The translations under genes and the position numbers were made by a program. DNA of 11,755 nucleotides from Robiginitomaculum sp. GTDB lineage: Bacteria > Pseudomonadota > Alphaproteobacteria > Caulobacterales > Maricaulaceae. Under the pieces are notes generated by a model. The model did no database searches. It was not told the DNA's origin and saw only the letters and a program-made list of their open reading frames with translations. This document shows positions 1-6,312 of the stretch, in pieces. Numbering within the stretch: the first letter of the stretch is position 1; the number at the start of each line of letters is the position of its first letter. The DNA lies in assembly GCA_026982235.1 (NCBI GenBank), contig JALSHM010000391.1:1-11755 (forward strand), read 5' to 3'.

Positions 1-522
1 GATAATGTCTTCATCTGCTTCGGAGAAGACGGGGGCGACCAGCCAGCTATTACGCATTATTTCGGCTTCTAATTGCCCGCCTTGCCAGCCCGCATAACCA
101 AGCGCCAGCACGGCGCGCCTGGGGGCGTTGGATTTTGTCAGGGCGCTCAGCACCGACTTTGATGTGGTCAGGGCGAGGGTGTCGCTCAGGGGCAGGCTGT
201 TATTGGGGTCGGTAAAATCTCTTGAATGCAAGACAAAACCGCGCTCAGTTTCTACTGGGCCGCCGTAGAGAACTTGTGTGTCTTCATTCGTGACCTGACC
301 TTTGACGTTCAGGTGGGGGAGCATAGAGGATAATTTTAAATCCGGCTTGGGGCGGTTGATGATGATGCCCATGGCCTGTTCCGCATCGTGCACGCACATA
401 TAAATAACCGCGTTATGGAAACGTTTATCCATCATAGCCGGACTGGCAATAATAAGCTGCCCAGCTATATAGCCGTCGTCTTCACCAATTCCGTCAATTT
501 TGCTCTGCGCGCTTATAGCCAT
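1..522 (-). CDS. yqgE: YqgE/AlgH family protein (DUF179), 3' end outside the window
   Basis: Reading leftward from ATG at 522-520, 174 codons stay open to the window edge, so only the C-terminus is missing. An in-frame stop lies just upstream (528-526), so this is the first possible ATG. Family hallmarks are visible in order: GQLIIASPAM (residues 21-30), the FHNAVIYMCVHD strand, MGIIINRP (51-58), LYGGPVETERGFVLHS (85-100) and ALGYAGWQGGQLEAEI (140-154). YqgE proteins are about 185-200 residues long, so perhaps 10-20 residues are lacking. It is a widespread conserved protein of Gram-negative bacteria without a settled biochemical function; the AlgH name comes from an alginate regulation phenotype. 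It is divergently arranged with the peroxiredoxin gene, sharing a roughly 115-bp intergenic region. Confidence 0.95.
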   Translation of the reverse strand, partial: MAISAQSKIDGIGEDDGYIAGQLIIASPAMMDKRFHNAVIYMCVHDAEQAMGIIINRPKPDLKLSSMLPHLNVKGQVTNEDTQVLYGGPVETERGFVLHSRDFTDPNNSLPLSDTLALTTSKSVLSALTKSNAPRRAVLALGYAGWQGGQLEAEIMRNSWLVAPVFSEADEDII

Positions 523-591
523 AATTCATGGTGCCGCCCCTACGGATGAAAAGCAAGCCCGAACCGCAAACAGAATCGGTCTTAATGTATC

Positions 592-621
592 TTGAAAATT
601 GTAAAATAATCCCTATATATT
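592..621 (+). promoter_or_regulatory. Probable sigma-70 promoter of the peroxiredoxin operon
   Basis: A TTGAAA box at 592-597 and a TATATT box at 616-621 are separated by 18 bases, 17 bases ahead of the peroxiredoxin ATG. The match to consensus is good and the position fits, but no transcription start is known. Confidence 0.5.
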
Positions 622-638
622 ATGAAAGGAGAGAAAAT

Positions 639-1121
639 ATGGGAATCAAAATAGGAGATAAACTCCCCACAGCTACATTTATGCATATGGGGGAAAATGG
701 GCCAGAGCCTATTACATCTGGGGATTTATTTGGCGGCCAGAGAATTGCGCTATTCGCAGTACCCGGCGCATTTACACCAACATGTTCGGCCAAGCATTTA
801 CCCGGATATGTGGAAAATGCAGAGGCTCTTGCCGCTAAAGGCATTGATAGAATCGCCTGCTTATCCGTCAATGATGTGTTTGTCATGGATGCATGGGGGC
901 GTGAGCAAAATGTTGGCAAGAACATTGACATGTTAGCTGACGGGAATTGTGATTTTACCGCAGCCATAGGGCTTGAGCTAGATGGCACGGGTTTCGGCAT
1001 GGGCAGGCGTTCACAGCGCTATGCTATGATTGTCAATGACGGCGTGGTCGAAGCTTTGCACGTAGAAGACGGCGGCGAGTTCCGCGTTTCTGCGGCGGAC
1101 TATATGCTGGAAAACATGTAA
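639..1121 (+). CDS. Peroxiredoxin, Prx5-type (AhpC/TSA, redoxin family)
   Basis: A 160-residue thiol peroxidase of the atypical Prx5 group, which reduces H2O2 and organic hydroperoxides, usually with glutaredoxin/glutathione or thioredoxin as electron donor. The active-site loop PGAFTPTC holds the peroxidatic cysteine at Cys49, with the family Thr at 46. The later block RSQRYAMIV (124-132) supplies the conserved Arg127, and the IGLELDGTGFGMG stretch is typical. Cys74 and Cys104 are further cysteines; Cys104 sits in DGNCDF, where a resolving role is possible but not shown. ATG 639 is chosen over the longer frame beginning at 528 because GAAAGGAGAG lies 5-10 bases ahead and the protein then begins like its relatives (MGIKIGDKLP). 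No signal peptide, so cytoplasmic. It is followed after 44 bases by the SPFH gene, probably in one transcript. Confidence 0.95.
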   Translation: MGIKIGDKLPTATFMHMGENGPEPITSGDLFGGQRIALFAVPGAFTPTCSAKHLPGYVENAEALAAKGIDRIACLSVNDVFVMDAWGREQNVGKNIDMLADGNCDFTAAIGLELDGTGFGMGRRSQRYAMIVNDGVVEALHVEDGGEFRVSAADYMLENM

Positions 1122-1165
1122 CGCGCACACGCACAAATCAAATAACGAAATAAAAAGGAAATATC

Positions 1166-2080
1166 ATGGATTCAGTAATTGTCATCGGCGTACTTGTCGT
1201 CTTAGCCTTAGCACTTCTCAAAATGATTGTGAAATTCGTACCGCAAGGCATGGAATACACGGTTGAAACATTTGGCCGCTATACGCGCACTCTGAAACCC
1301 GGGCTTGGTATATTGCGCCCGTTTATCGACAAGGTTGGCTACCGCATGAATATGCGTGAGCGGGTGATTGATATTCCGTCCCAAGACGTGATTTCCAAAG
1401 ATAATGCCATGGTGACCGCTGATGCGGTTGTGTTTATCCAAGTGATAGACCCGGTCAAAGCAGCCTATGAGGTTAACAATCTTGATAACGCCATCATCAA
1501 TCTATGCTTGACCAATGCGCGGACTGTGGTCGGTGCAATGGACTTGGACGAAGTGCTGTCGCAACGTGAAATGATTAACGCGAAATTGCTTGGTGTGATT
1601 GATGCGGCAACCGATTCGTGGGGCGTAAAAGTCACCCGGATCGAGATTAAAGATCTATCCCCGCCCCACGACATTACCCAAGCCATGAACAAGCAAATGA
1701 TTGCCGAGCGTCAAAAACGTGCGGAAATCCTTGAAGCCGAAGGCATGAAACAGTCCGCAATTCTGCGCGCCGAAGGTGAAAAAGAAGCTGCCGTGCGTGA
1801 GGCCGAGGGGCGCAAGCAAGCCGCATATCTTGATGCAGATGCTCGTGAACGTGAAGCCCTCGCTGAAGCGAAGGCTACTGAAATGGTCTCGACCGCTATT
1901 GCCAAAGGGGACGTCAATGCGATCAATTACTTTATCGCACAGGACTATGTTGCCGCCTTTAAAGCCCTGGCCACATCGCCGAACCAAAGCACGGTTATTG
2001 TACCGGCTGAGCTATCAGGCCTAGCCTCTACGGTTGGTGGTCTATCGGCTTTGTTAGAAGCGGGTAAAGCTAAGAAATAG
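1166..2080 (+). CDS. qmcA: SPFH/stomatin-like membrane protein, QmcA type
   Basis: A 304-residue protein with one N-terminal transmembrane segment (about 3-23) and the SPFH/band-7 domain (about 25-190), including VPQGMEYTVETFGRY and the LRPFIDKV...RVIDIPSQDVISKDN region. A long Ala/Glu/Lys/Arg-rich coiled coil (about 175-245) follows, then the C-terminal YFIAQDYVAAFKAL segment. Length and order match E. coli QmcA (YbbK) and relatives, which form large ring or cage oligomers at the inner membrane and are linked to FtsH-type membrane protein quality control. AAAAGGAAATATC places a good ribosome site before ATG 1166. The next gene encodes the NfeD-like partner, as is usual for this family. Substrates cannot be deduced. 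Confidence 0.93.
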   Translation: MDSVIVIGVLVVLALALLKMIVKFVPQGMEYTVETFGRYTRTLKPGLGILRPFIDKVGYRMNMRERVIDIPSQDVISKDNAMVTADAVVFIQVIDPVKAAYEVNNLDNAIINLCLTNARTVVGAMDLDEVLSQREMINAKLLGVIDAATDSWGVKVTRIEIKDLSPPHDITQAMNKQMIAERQKRAEILEAEGMKQSAILRAEGEKEAAVREAEGRKQAAYLDADAREREALAEAKATEMVSTAIAKGDVNAINYFIAQDYVAAFKALATSPNQSTVIVPAELSGLASTVGGLSALLEAGKAKK

Positions 2081-2127
2081 CCCGAAAAAACAGCTCGAGA
2101 AACAAAACGCACGAAAAGGAGAACTAG

Positions 2128-2589
2128 ATGGACAATTCACTGATGCAAATGTTGAGCGAAATGGGCGGTGTCCATTGGTTAATCCTTGCCTTCGGCCTGC
2201 TCGTGGTCGAGGTACTCTCGGGTACCAGCTATTTGCTATGGCCAGCTGTTGCGGCATTTATTGTCGGGCTGGTGTCTTTCATCCTGCCAATCGGCCCGGA
2301 AATGCAGTTTTTACTGTTCGCGGTCATTACGGTAGTTTTGCTCTATGTAGGGCACAAATATCTGCGGCCAAAAGTACACGGCGGCGAACCATCAGAGCTT
2401 AATGACCGCGCCCGTTCCATGATAGGGATGCGGGTCAAAGCTGTCGCAGACTTCGAAACAGGCGTAGGCCGCGTCCACGTAGGCGACACCCAATGGCGCG
2501 CCAGCATGGAGACCGGCGACGCCAAAGGCGGCGACGAGCTGCGGGTGATGTCGGTAAAAGGAACAACATTGGCGGTGGTGCCGATTTAA
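2128..2589 (+). CDS. NfeD-like membrane protein with C-terminal OB fold (YbbJ type)
   Basis: A 153-residue protein with two or three transmembrane helices (about 14-32, 36-55, 58-77) followed by a soluble domain (about 93-153) beginning RSMIGMRVKAVADFETGVGRVHVGDTQW, the pattern of the short NfeD OB fold. It has no ClpP-like serine protease domain, so it is the short NfeD form that pairs with SPFH proteins. It lies 47 bases after the qmcA-like gene, with AAAAGGAG seven bases before the ATG, and is almost certainly co-transcribed. The partnership is thought to stabilise or anchor the SPFH oligomer in the membrane. No clear terminator is visible downstream. Confidence 0.9.
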   Translation: MDNSLMQMLSEMGGVHWLILAFGLLVVEVLSGTSYLLWPAVAAFIVGLVSFILPIGPEMQFLLFAVITVVLLYVGHKYLRPKVHGGEPSELNDRARSMIGMRVKAVADFETGVGRVHVGDTQWRASMETGDAKGGDELRVMSVKGTTLAVVPI

Positions 2590-2694
2590 TCGGAGTATGA
2601 AGTCATTTGAGCATATTTAGGGCTTTTCGTGTAGGTAATATTGACTAAAACGTGCATTAAAAGTGTAGCTGTAAGTTTTACTATTTTGTGCTTG

Positions 2695-2706
2695 CCCCCC
2701 CCCCCC
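2695..2706 (+). repeat. Poly-C tract (12 C) in front of the first leader unit
   Basis: Twelve consecutive C residues lie in otherwise A+T-rich intergenic DNA, preceded by TTG and followed at once by TTATAT (2708-2713), a possible -10 box. The second unit has nine C at the same place. Homopolymer C runs in this position are known to vary in length by slippage and to switch transcription, as at opc of Neisseria meningitidis. Here that is inference; the visible TTG-to-TTATAT spacing is shorter than a standard promoter spacer. Confidence 0.6.
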
Positions 2707-3144
2707 GTTATATGGTAGTGGTTAACCATAAAACATAGATACCAAATTCGGGGAATATAAATGAGAACATTGTCACACATGAGAAAACTGTTTATCAGCG
2801 TGTCGGCGCTTGGGCTTATGGCTCTTGCCAACACGACGGCCTTTGCGCAATTCAATAATGACGACCCATTTGGCTCTACGGGGTTTGGCTCTACGGGATC
2901 AGAATTTGGAAGTGACCCGTTTACGTCTGAATTTTCTTTGTTGGGCGCCTTGGGCGTCAATGAGGGAGACGGGTTCGGTGCAAATCCGATCAACGACATT
3001 ATCGGCTCCATGTACCATAAAGATGCACATCCCTGGGAGGGTGGCCTTTATGGCCCTGGCGGACAATTTGAAGAGTCCTGGGCCCTTTTTGAGATGGCTG
3101 TCGGCATGGACGGCATGGAATTTTTACGCAGACTTGTTGGTTTT
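2707..3144 (+). repeat. Leader repeat, copy 1 (promoter region plus secretion leader)
   Basis: This stretch is closely repeated at 4797-5240. It contains the region after the poly-C tract, the 5' untranslated region with its palindrome, the ribosome site TTCGGGGAAT, the signal peptide, the FNNDDPFGSTGFGSTGSEFG segment and the coding sequence up to LVGF/Y. Differences between copies are scattered substitutions, one extra base before the ATG, six extra bases at the Val-Asn-Glu site and one lost base in copy 2. Weaker similarity extends upstream through the poly-C tract. Coding sequence beyond the repeat is unrelated apart from a short CEN...SxEDLQ motif. Confidence 0.9.
2719..2728. promoter_or_regulatory. 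Palindrome TGGTTAACCA, copy 1 (possible operator)
   Basis: A perfect 10-bp palindrome inside a wider TATGGT/ACCATA inverted repeat, just after the likely -10 box and ahead of the first leader gene. It is conserved at 4809-4818 in the second unit. Its position suggests a repressor site or a 5' untranslated structural element; no regulator can be named. Confidence 0.4.
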
Positions 3145-3636
3145 GAGGAAGAAGGAACATGTGAAAACCCTAACCCTGAGACTGTTAACGATTTCTCGTT
3201 AGAAGACCTACAACAAATGTCTGATTTTAATCCAAATGGATTAACGGAGGTACAAATAGCAATAATGGGTGCAATAAATTCTGGTGCAGTTGCAGATATG
3301 GCCTTGAATGCGAGACAAACAGCGATAAGTTTATTTCCAAACGATCCCGGTGCAAGAGATGCTTTTAGGCATGTTTATTGGAGCTATTCTTTAACGTCTG
3401 TTTTCGGCCCACAACTGGCAGAAGCGTTCACCGATGCGCACGAAGTGACGGGAAACAATAATGCCCAACCAATTGAAGAACTTTATATGGACCTATTTAA
3501 CAATACCACGGGGCGGATACTTTTTGAAATACACGGTAACGGCGATTTCGGCGGGGCAGATGTTCAAAACTTAATTGTGGACGCCATAAATAACGGTAAT
3601 ATTGTCACTCAAGTGCCAACCAGTTGCGGGAATTAG
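2761..3636 (+). CDS. Secreted protein, shared leader with DAFRH...DAHE C-terminal domain
   Basis: A 291-residue protein. Residues 1-29 are a signal peptide (LFISVSALGLMALA core, likely cleavage AFA|Q). The mature N-terminus is rich in Asn, Gly, Ser, Phe and Asp, with FGSTG twice. A conserved block follows (80-128: IIGSMYH, DAHPWEGGLYGPGG, VGMDGMEFLRRLVGF). The C-terminal part (about 196-260) has DAFRHVYW (200-207), TDAHE (224-228), MDLFNN (243-248) and GR, a His/Asp/Glu pattern resembling uncharacterised DUF6973-like domains; that name is from memory and unverified. ATG 2761 has GGGG seven bases ahead; ATG 2779 is an alternative. The C-terminal half is visibly more A+T-rich than the leader. 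Leader sharing with the 4852 gene and the following small membrane protein gene suggest a secreted effector with interchangeable tail. Function is unknown. Confidence 0.85.
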   Translation: MRTLSHMRKLFISVSALGLMALANTTAFAQFNNDDPFGSTGFGSTGSEFGSDPFTSEFSLLGALGVNEGDGFGANPINDIIGSMYHKDAHPWEGGLYGPGGQFEESWALFEMAVGMDGMEFLRRLVGFEEEGTCENPNPETVNDFSLEDLQQMSDFNPNGLTEVQIAIMGAINSGAVADMALNARQTAISLFPNDPGARDAFRHVYWSYSLTSVFGPQLAEAFTDAHEVTGNNNAQPIEELYMDLFNNTTGRILFEIHGNGDFGGADVQNLIVDAINNGNIVTQVPTSCGN

Positions 3637-3644
3637 ATTTAAGA

Positions 3645-4094
3645 ATGACAGGCAAACCGAACATTCAAAAACAAGACACGCCGAGCAACGGAAAATTCAT
3701 GATTCCAAAGAAAAAAAAGCTACTACTTTGGAGAGTTTTGCTGGCTCTTGTCATTATGTTTTACTATGTTTTTTGGCTCAACACAGTATCCGTTGTCAAC
3801 AACTCAGGCTATGATTTGGAAAATGTTACCGTTTCTAAATATTACGCACGCGACCGTAATCCTATATTGTGGAAAGGGCAAGTCCCGGCAAACAGCAGAA
3901 AGTATTTTTACATCCCAGCCAGCACATCTGGCGACCGCGTGATATTGGAAGCAAGTTGGCAGGGCGAAGACATTGCCAAAGAACAAGAATATCCCGCTAT
4001 AGGCCCAGGAAAGTTCAAGTTCATCCTTTCCAGGAATGGTCAAATGAGTTCACATGTAAAAGAGATACCGTGGTATTCACCACAATATAACTAA
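3645..4094 (+). CDS. Small single-pass membrane protein, possible immunity partner
   Basis: A protein of 149 residues from ATG 3645, eight bases after the stop of the secreted protein. A tract of lysines (KKKK) precedes one transmembrane helix (LLLWRVLLALVIMFYYVFWL), so the N-terminus should be cytoplasmic and the remaining roughly 100 residues periplasmic. That domain alternates hydrophobic and polar residues (VSVVNNSGYDLENVTVS, then WKGQVPANSRKYFYIP) and looks beta-rich, Ig-like. ATG 3699 (131 residues) has a better ribosome site (GGA, six bases ahead); TTG 3624 would overlap the upstream gene. No family is recognised. Tight coupling to the secreted protein and membrane/periplasm placement fit an immunity or anchoring partner, which is inference only. 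Confidence 0.7.
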   Translation: MTGKPNIQKQDTPSNGKFMIPKKKKLLLWRVLLALVIMFYYVFWLNTVSVVNNSGYDLENVTVSKYYARDRNPILWKGQVPANSRKYFYIPASTSGDRVILEASWQGEDIAKEQEYPAIGPGKFKFILSRNGQMSSHVKEIPWYSPQYN

Positions 4095-4225
4095 CTTTTC
4101 TGAATGGTTTATGGGCCATACAAGGCTATAGTAGTAGTAGGATTGGGAGTAAGGATTGGCCTTGACTTAGATACATTATTTGCACCGATAGAGGGATGTA
4201 ATTGATAAAAACAGAAGGGTTTCCA

Positions 4226-4612
4226 ATGAAAACTTTATCGTTCATAGTATTTGTGATCTATTTTCTTGCTACTGGTTATGTGGTGAGTGCCAAAGAAACC
4301 CTCGACCCCAAACACGGGATTCACTTTAAAGAGACACTTGCGATGAAAGATGTCTCTGGGGAATGTGCCTATGCAATTTATTTAGCGATAAAAAATCACA
4401 ATGATTACTATTATAAAAGTAAAATTAAAATGGTGATCGGAAGAGATGTTTTTATTAGTGGTGCTTTCTGCGATCTAGCTAAAAATGACGTCTCTCCAAA
4501 ATTTGTAGCTCTGTTATTATCGGCTGACAAAGATGGTAAACAGCCACTACCTGATGGCCAAATCATCACATATTTTGATGGTAATTTGAAAATACAGGAA
4601 TGGGGTCATTGA
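4226..4612 (+). CDS. Small exported protein with two cysteines, unknown function
   Basis: A 128-residue protein from ATG 4226, chosen because AGAAGGG lies about six bases ahead; the frame stays open back to TTG 4202. Residues 1-22 form a signal peptide (LSFIVFVIYFLATGYVV, likely cleavage VSA|K). The mature part has two cysteines, Cys47 and Cys82, that could form a periplasmic disulphide. It is clearly A+T-rich compared with the core genes, a sign of acquisition. It stands 131 bases after the membrane protein gene and before the second leader unit. No family is recognised; it could be an extra immunity-type or lysozyme-inhibitor-sized periplasmic protein, but nothing in the sequence proves this. 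Confidence 0.7.
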   Translation: MKTLSFIVFVIYFLATGYVVSAKETLDPKHGIHFKETLAMKDVSGECAYAIYLAIKNHNDYYYKSKIKMVIGRDVFISGAFCDLAKNDVSPKFVALLLSADKDGKQPLPDGQIITYFDGNLKIQEWGH

Positions 4613-4787
4613 TACGAGTGCTTATCACTTATAGCCGAAACACTATAATTGACATCGCTAACAGTGGAGCCGATTTAAATCTGTGTGATGTTTTATGGAC
4701 ATGATTTGAGCTTTGGGGTGATCAATATACAGCAAAAATGCACATCAAGAAGTGCAAATATAATTTTTGCTATTTCCTACTTGCGCG

Positions 4788-4796
4788 CCCCCCCCC
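4788..4796 (+). repeat. Poly-C tract (9 C) in front of the second leader unit
   Basis: Nine C residues preceded by TTGCGCG and followed by G and TAATAT (4798-4803), the counterpart of the 12-C tract at 2695-2706. The sequences around both tracts are alike, so the length difference is a real divergence between paralogous promoters, or a snapshot of variable tract lengths. Confidence 0.6.
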
Positions 4797-5240
4797 GTAA
4801 TATGGTAGTGGTTAACCATAAAACATAGATACCAAATTCGGGGAATGTAAAATGAATTCATTTTTACACATGAAAAAACTGTTTATCAGCGTATCGGCGC
4901 TTGGGTTTATGGCTCTTGCTAGCACGGAGGCCTTTGCGCAATTCAATAATGACGACCCATTTGGCTCTACGGGGTTTGGCTCTACGGGATCAGAATTTGG
5001 GAGTGACCCATTTGCGTCTGAATTTTCTTTGCTGGGCGTTTTGGGCGTTAATGAGGCAGGTGGAGATGGGTTCGGCGCAGGGCCGATCAGCGACATTATC
5101 GGCTCCATGTACCATATAGATGCACATCTCGGGAGGGCGGTCTTTATGGCCCTGGCGGACAATTCGAAGACTCCTGGGCTCTTTTTGAAAGCGCCGTCGG
5201 TATGGACGGCATGGCTTTTCTGCGCGGGCTTGTTGGCTAT
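4797..5240 (+). repeat. Leader repeat, copy 2
   Basis: Second copy of the promoter and secretion-leader segment found at 2707-3144. It keeps the palindrome, the ribosome site, the signal peptide and the 15-bp tandem repeat TTTGGCTCTACGGGG (4960-4974, then 4975-4989 with a final A). It has six extra bases near 5055 and one lost base at 5128-5130. Confidence 0.9.
4809..4818. promoter_or_regulatory. Palindrome TGGTTAACCA, copy 2 (possible operator)
   Basis: Identical to the palindrome at 2719-2728 and at the same distance from the poly-C tract and start codon. Conservation between the two units supports a shared control element, though it may simply reflect recent duplication. Confidence 0.4.
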
Positions 5241-5813
5241 GATCCTGGGCTTGTCGTCTATGAAGGTGGCTTTTGTGATGAGAATGGCTGTACCACAGAA
5301 GGCATGCGGGATACGACGGCCGGACATGATTTTCGAACAACGAACGTGATTTGTGAGAATGTGAGTTTGTTGTCTATTGAGGACCTTCAAGCTATTATAG
5401 GATGGTTTACAATACCCAGACAGTACGCTTCTCTTGTTGATGCGCGAACATTAGATCCTACTGATGAAACTCTTGTAACACATCCTATGCTTGGTTTTCC
5501 TGGAGGTTGGGTTACAACAACATTGTCAGATGATGGACTATCAGGTGAAAACACAGTCGTGGCGCGTAGGCATGTCTTGGCGGGAACCGTCACGCGCACC
5601 CTAATGATAACCTCGAGAAGACAGCTTTTAATTGCAACTGTTGGTGTAGGTACCTCTACGGCTGTTTTATCTGTATCAACAGGTGGAGGTGTAGTTGGGA
5701 TACCAATCGGTGACATTATTGATGCTATCAATGAACCACTGGGGCGCAACGTATTTAATGCACAAGGCAGAGTTGCTGCAGATGTGCTTGGCAGTCTGTT
5801 TCCGGGATGTTAA
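4852..5813 (+). pseudogene. Secreted protein paralogue with Gly-rich tail, broken by a one-base deletion
   Basis: From ATG 4852 the first frame encodes the same leader as the 2761 gene (signal peptide, FNNDDPFGSTG, IIGSMYH.DAH), then runs into alien sequence and a stop at 5349. The homologous reading resumes one frame back from about 5130 (EGGLYGPGGQFEDSWALFES, then VGMDGMAFLRGLVGY) and continues to TAA 5811-5813. Copy 1 reads CATCCCTGGG where this copy reads CATCTCGGG, so one base is missing. After the shared part the tail is different: Cys-containing segment, CEN..LLSIEDLQ, then a Gly/Val/Ser-rich hydrophobic stretch (about 5630-5730) and FPGC at the end. Internal ATG 5202 could start a 203-residue product without signal peptide. 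A sequencing error at the site would restore a gene of about 320 residues. Confidence 0.75.
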
Positions 5814-5849
5814 TATGGTAAAATATGCGCGATACACGGTATTAGCCAT
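5799..5849 (+). repeat. 51-bp direct repeat, copy A
   Basis: A perfect repeat of 6313-6363, spanning the last codons of the Gly-rich tail (FPG C stop) and the first codons of the lipoprotein gene (MVKYARYTVLAI). The two copies are 514 bases apart and bracket the lipoprotein gene. Confidence 0.95.
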
Positions 5850-6306
5850 TCTTTCCCTGTTTTTAGCTGGGTGTGGTTATGATGTTGTCTTACAGTATGA
5901 GCGCACACCTTCGGTATCTTACAGCTTATTGATGACCACAGGCGACCAACAAGAAACCTCATCTGCACTCGTACAGGCGTTTAAAGATGAGGGATTAGAG
6001 CCTGTTTTTTTATCTGACCTTGGCGGAGTTAGAAGCTATTCTATCAATCATGGTAGTAGTCGAATAAGTTTTAGGTTGCATTATAATCCACGATTCAAAA
6101 GAGCTATTGTAGGTATACATCCCGCACGGCTGGTTTCTTATTCGAAGACACGAGCAAATGAACATGAAAGACGAAAACAATCCCTCTTGCGCATAAAAAA
6201 CAAATTGGAAAAAACCAATGTTTTTGATGAATATATTCCCACGGCGGCGCAAGGCGCTAACGGTAGGTCAGTAGGGGTTCCTCCAAAACCCGAAGAGGAT
6301 TTCTAA
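5815..6306 (+). CDS. Lipoprotein, possible immunity partner of the Gly-rich tail protein
   Basis: A 163-residue protein with a lipoprotein signal peptide: basic MVKYARY, hydrophobic core, lipobox LAGC with Cys20. The residue after the Cys is Gly, not Asp, so outer-membrane sorting is expected. The mature part is mixed alpha/beta, with a strongly charged region near 115-135 (RANEHERRKQSLLRIKNKLE) and a C-terminus rich in Pro and Glu. The ATG follows the upstream stop by one base (TAATATG), so translation is probably coupled to the secreted paralogue. No family is recognised. Coupling plus periplasmic lipidation is the usual layout of immunity to a periplasm-acting effector, but that is inference. 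Confidence 0.8.
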   Translation: MVKYARYTVLAILSLFLAGCGYDVVLQYERTPSVSYSLLMTTGDQQETSSALVQAFKDEGLEPVFLSDLGGVRSYSINHGSSRISFRLHYNPRFKRAIVGIHPARLVSYSKTRANEHERRKQSLLRIKNKLEKTNVFDEYIPTAAQGANGRSVGVPPKPEEDF

Positions 6307-6312
6307 ACACTA

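Noticed and set aside
528..638. N-terminal extension of the peroxiredoxin from ATG 528
   Set aside because: The added residues do not resemble the family, the promoter lies inside this stretch, and a strong ribosome site precedes ATG 639.
1208..1987. Leftward reading frames opposite the SPFH gene
   Set aside because: They are shadows of the strongly supported rightward gene and have no independent start signals or recognisable content.
4129..4141. Short TAG trinucleotide run
   Set aside because: Only about four units in noncoding DNA; too short to propose a variable repeat.
4162..4191. Promoter before the two-cysteine protein gene (TTGACT then CGATAG)
   Set aside because: The -35 box is good but no acceptable -10 box stands at the right distance.
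5100..5200. Programmed frameshift in the second secreted paralogue
   Set aside because: No slippery heptamer is seen at the break, and comparison with copy 1 shows a simple one-base loss, so a mutation is more likely.
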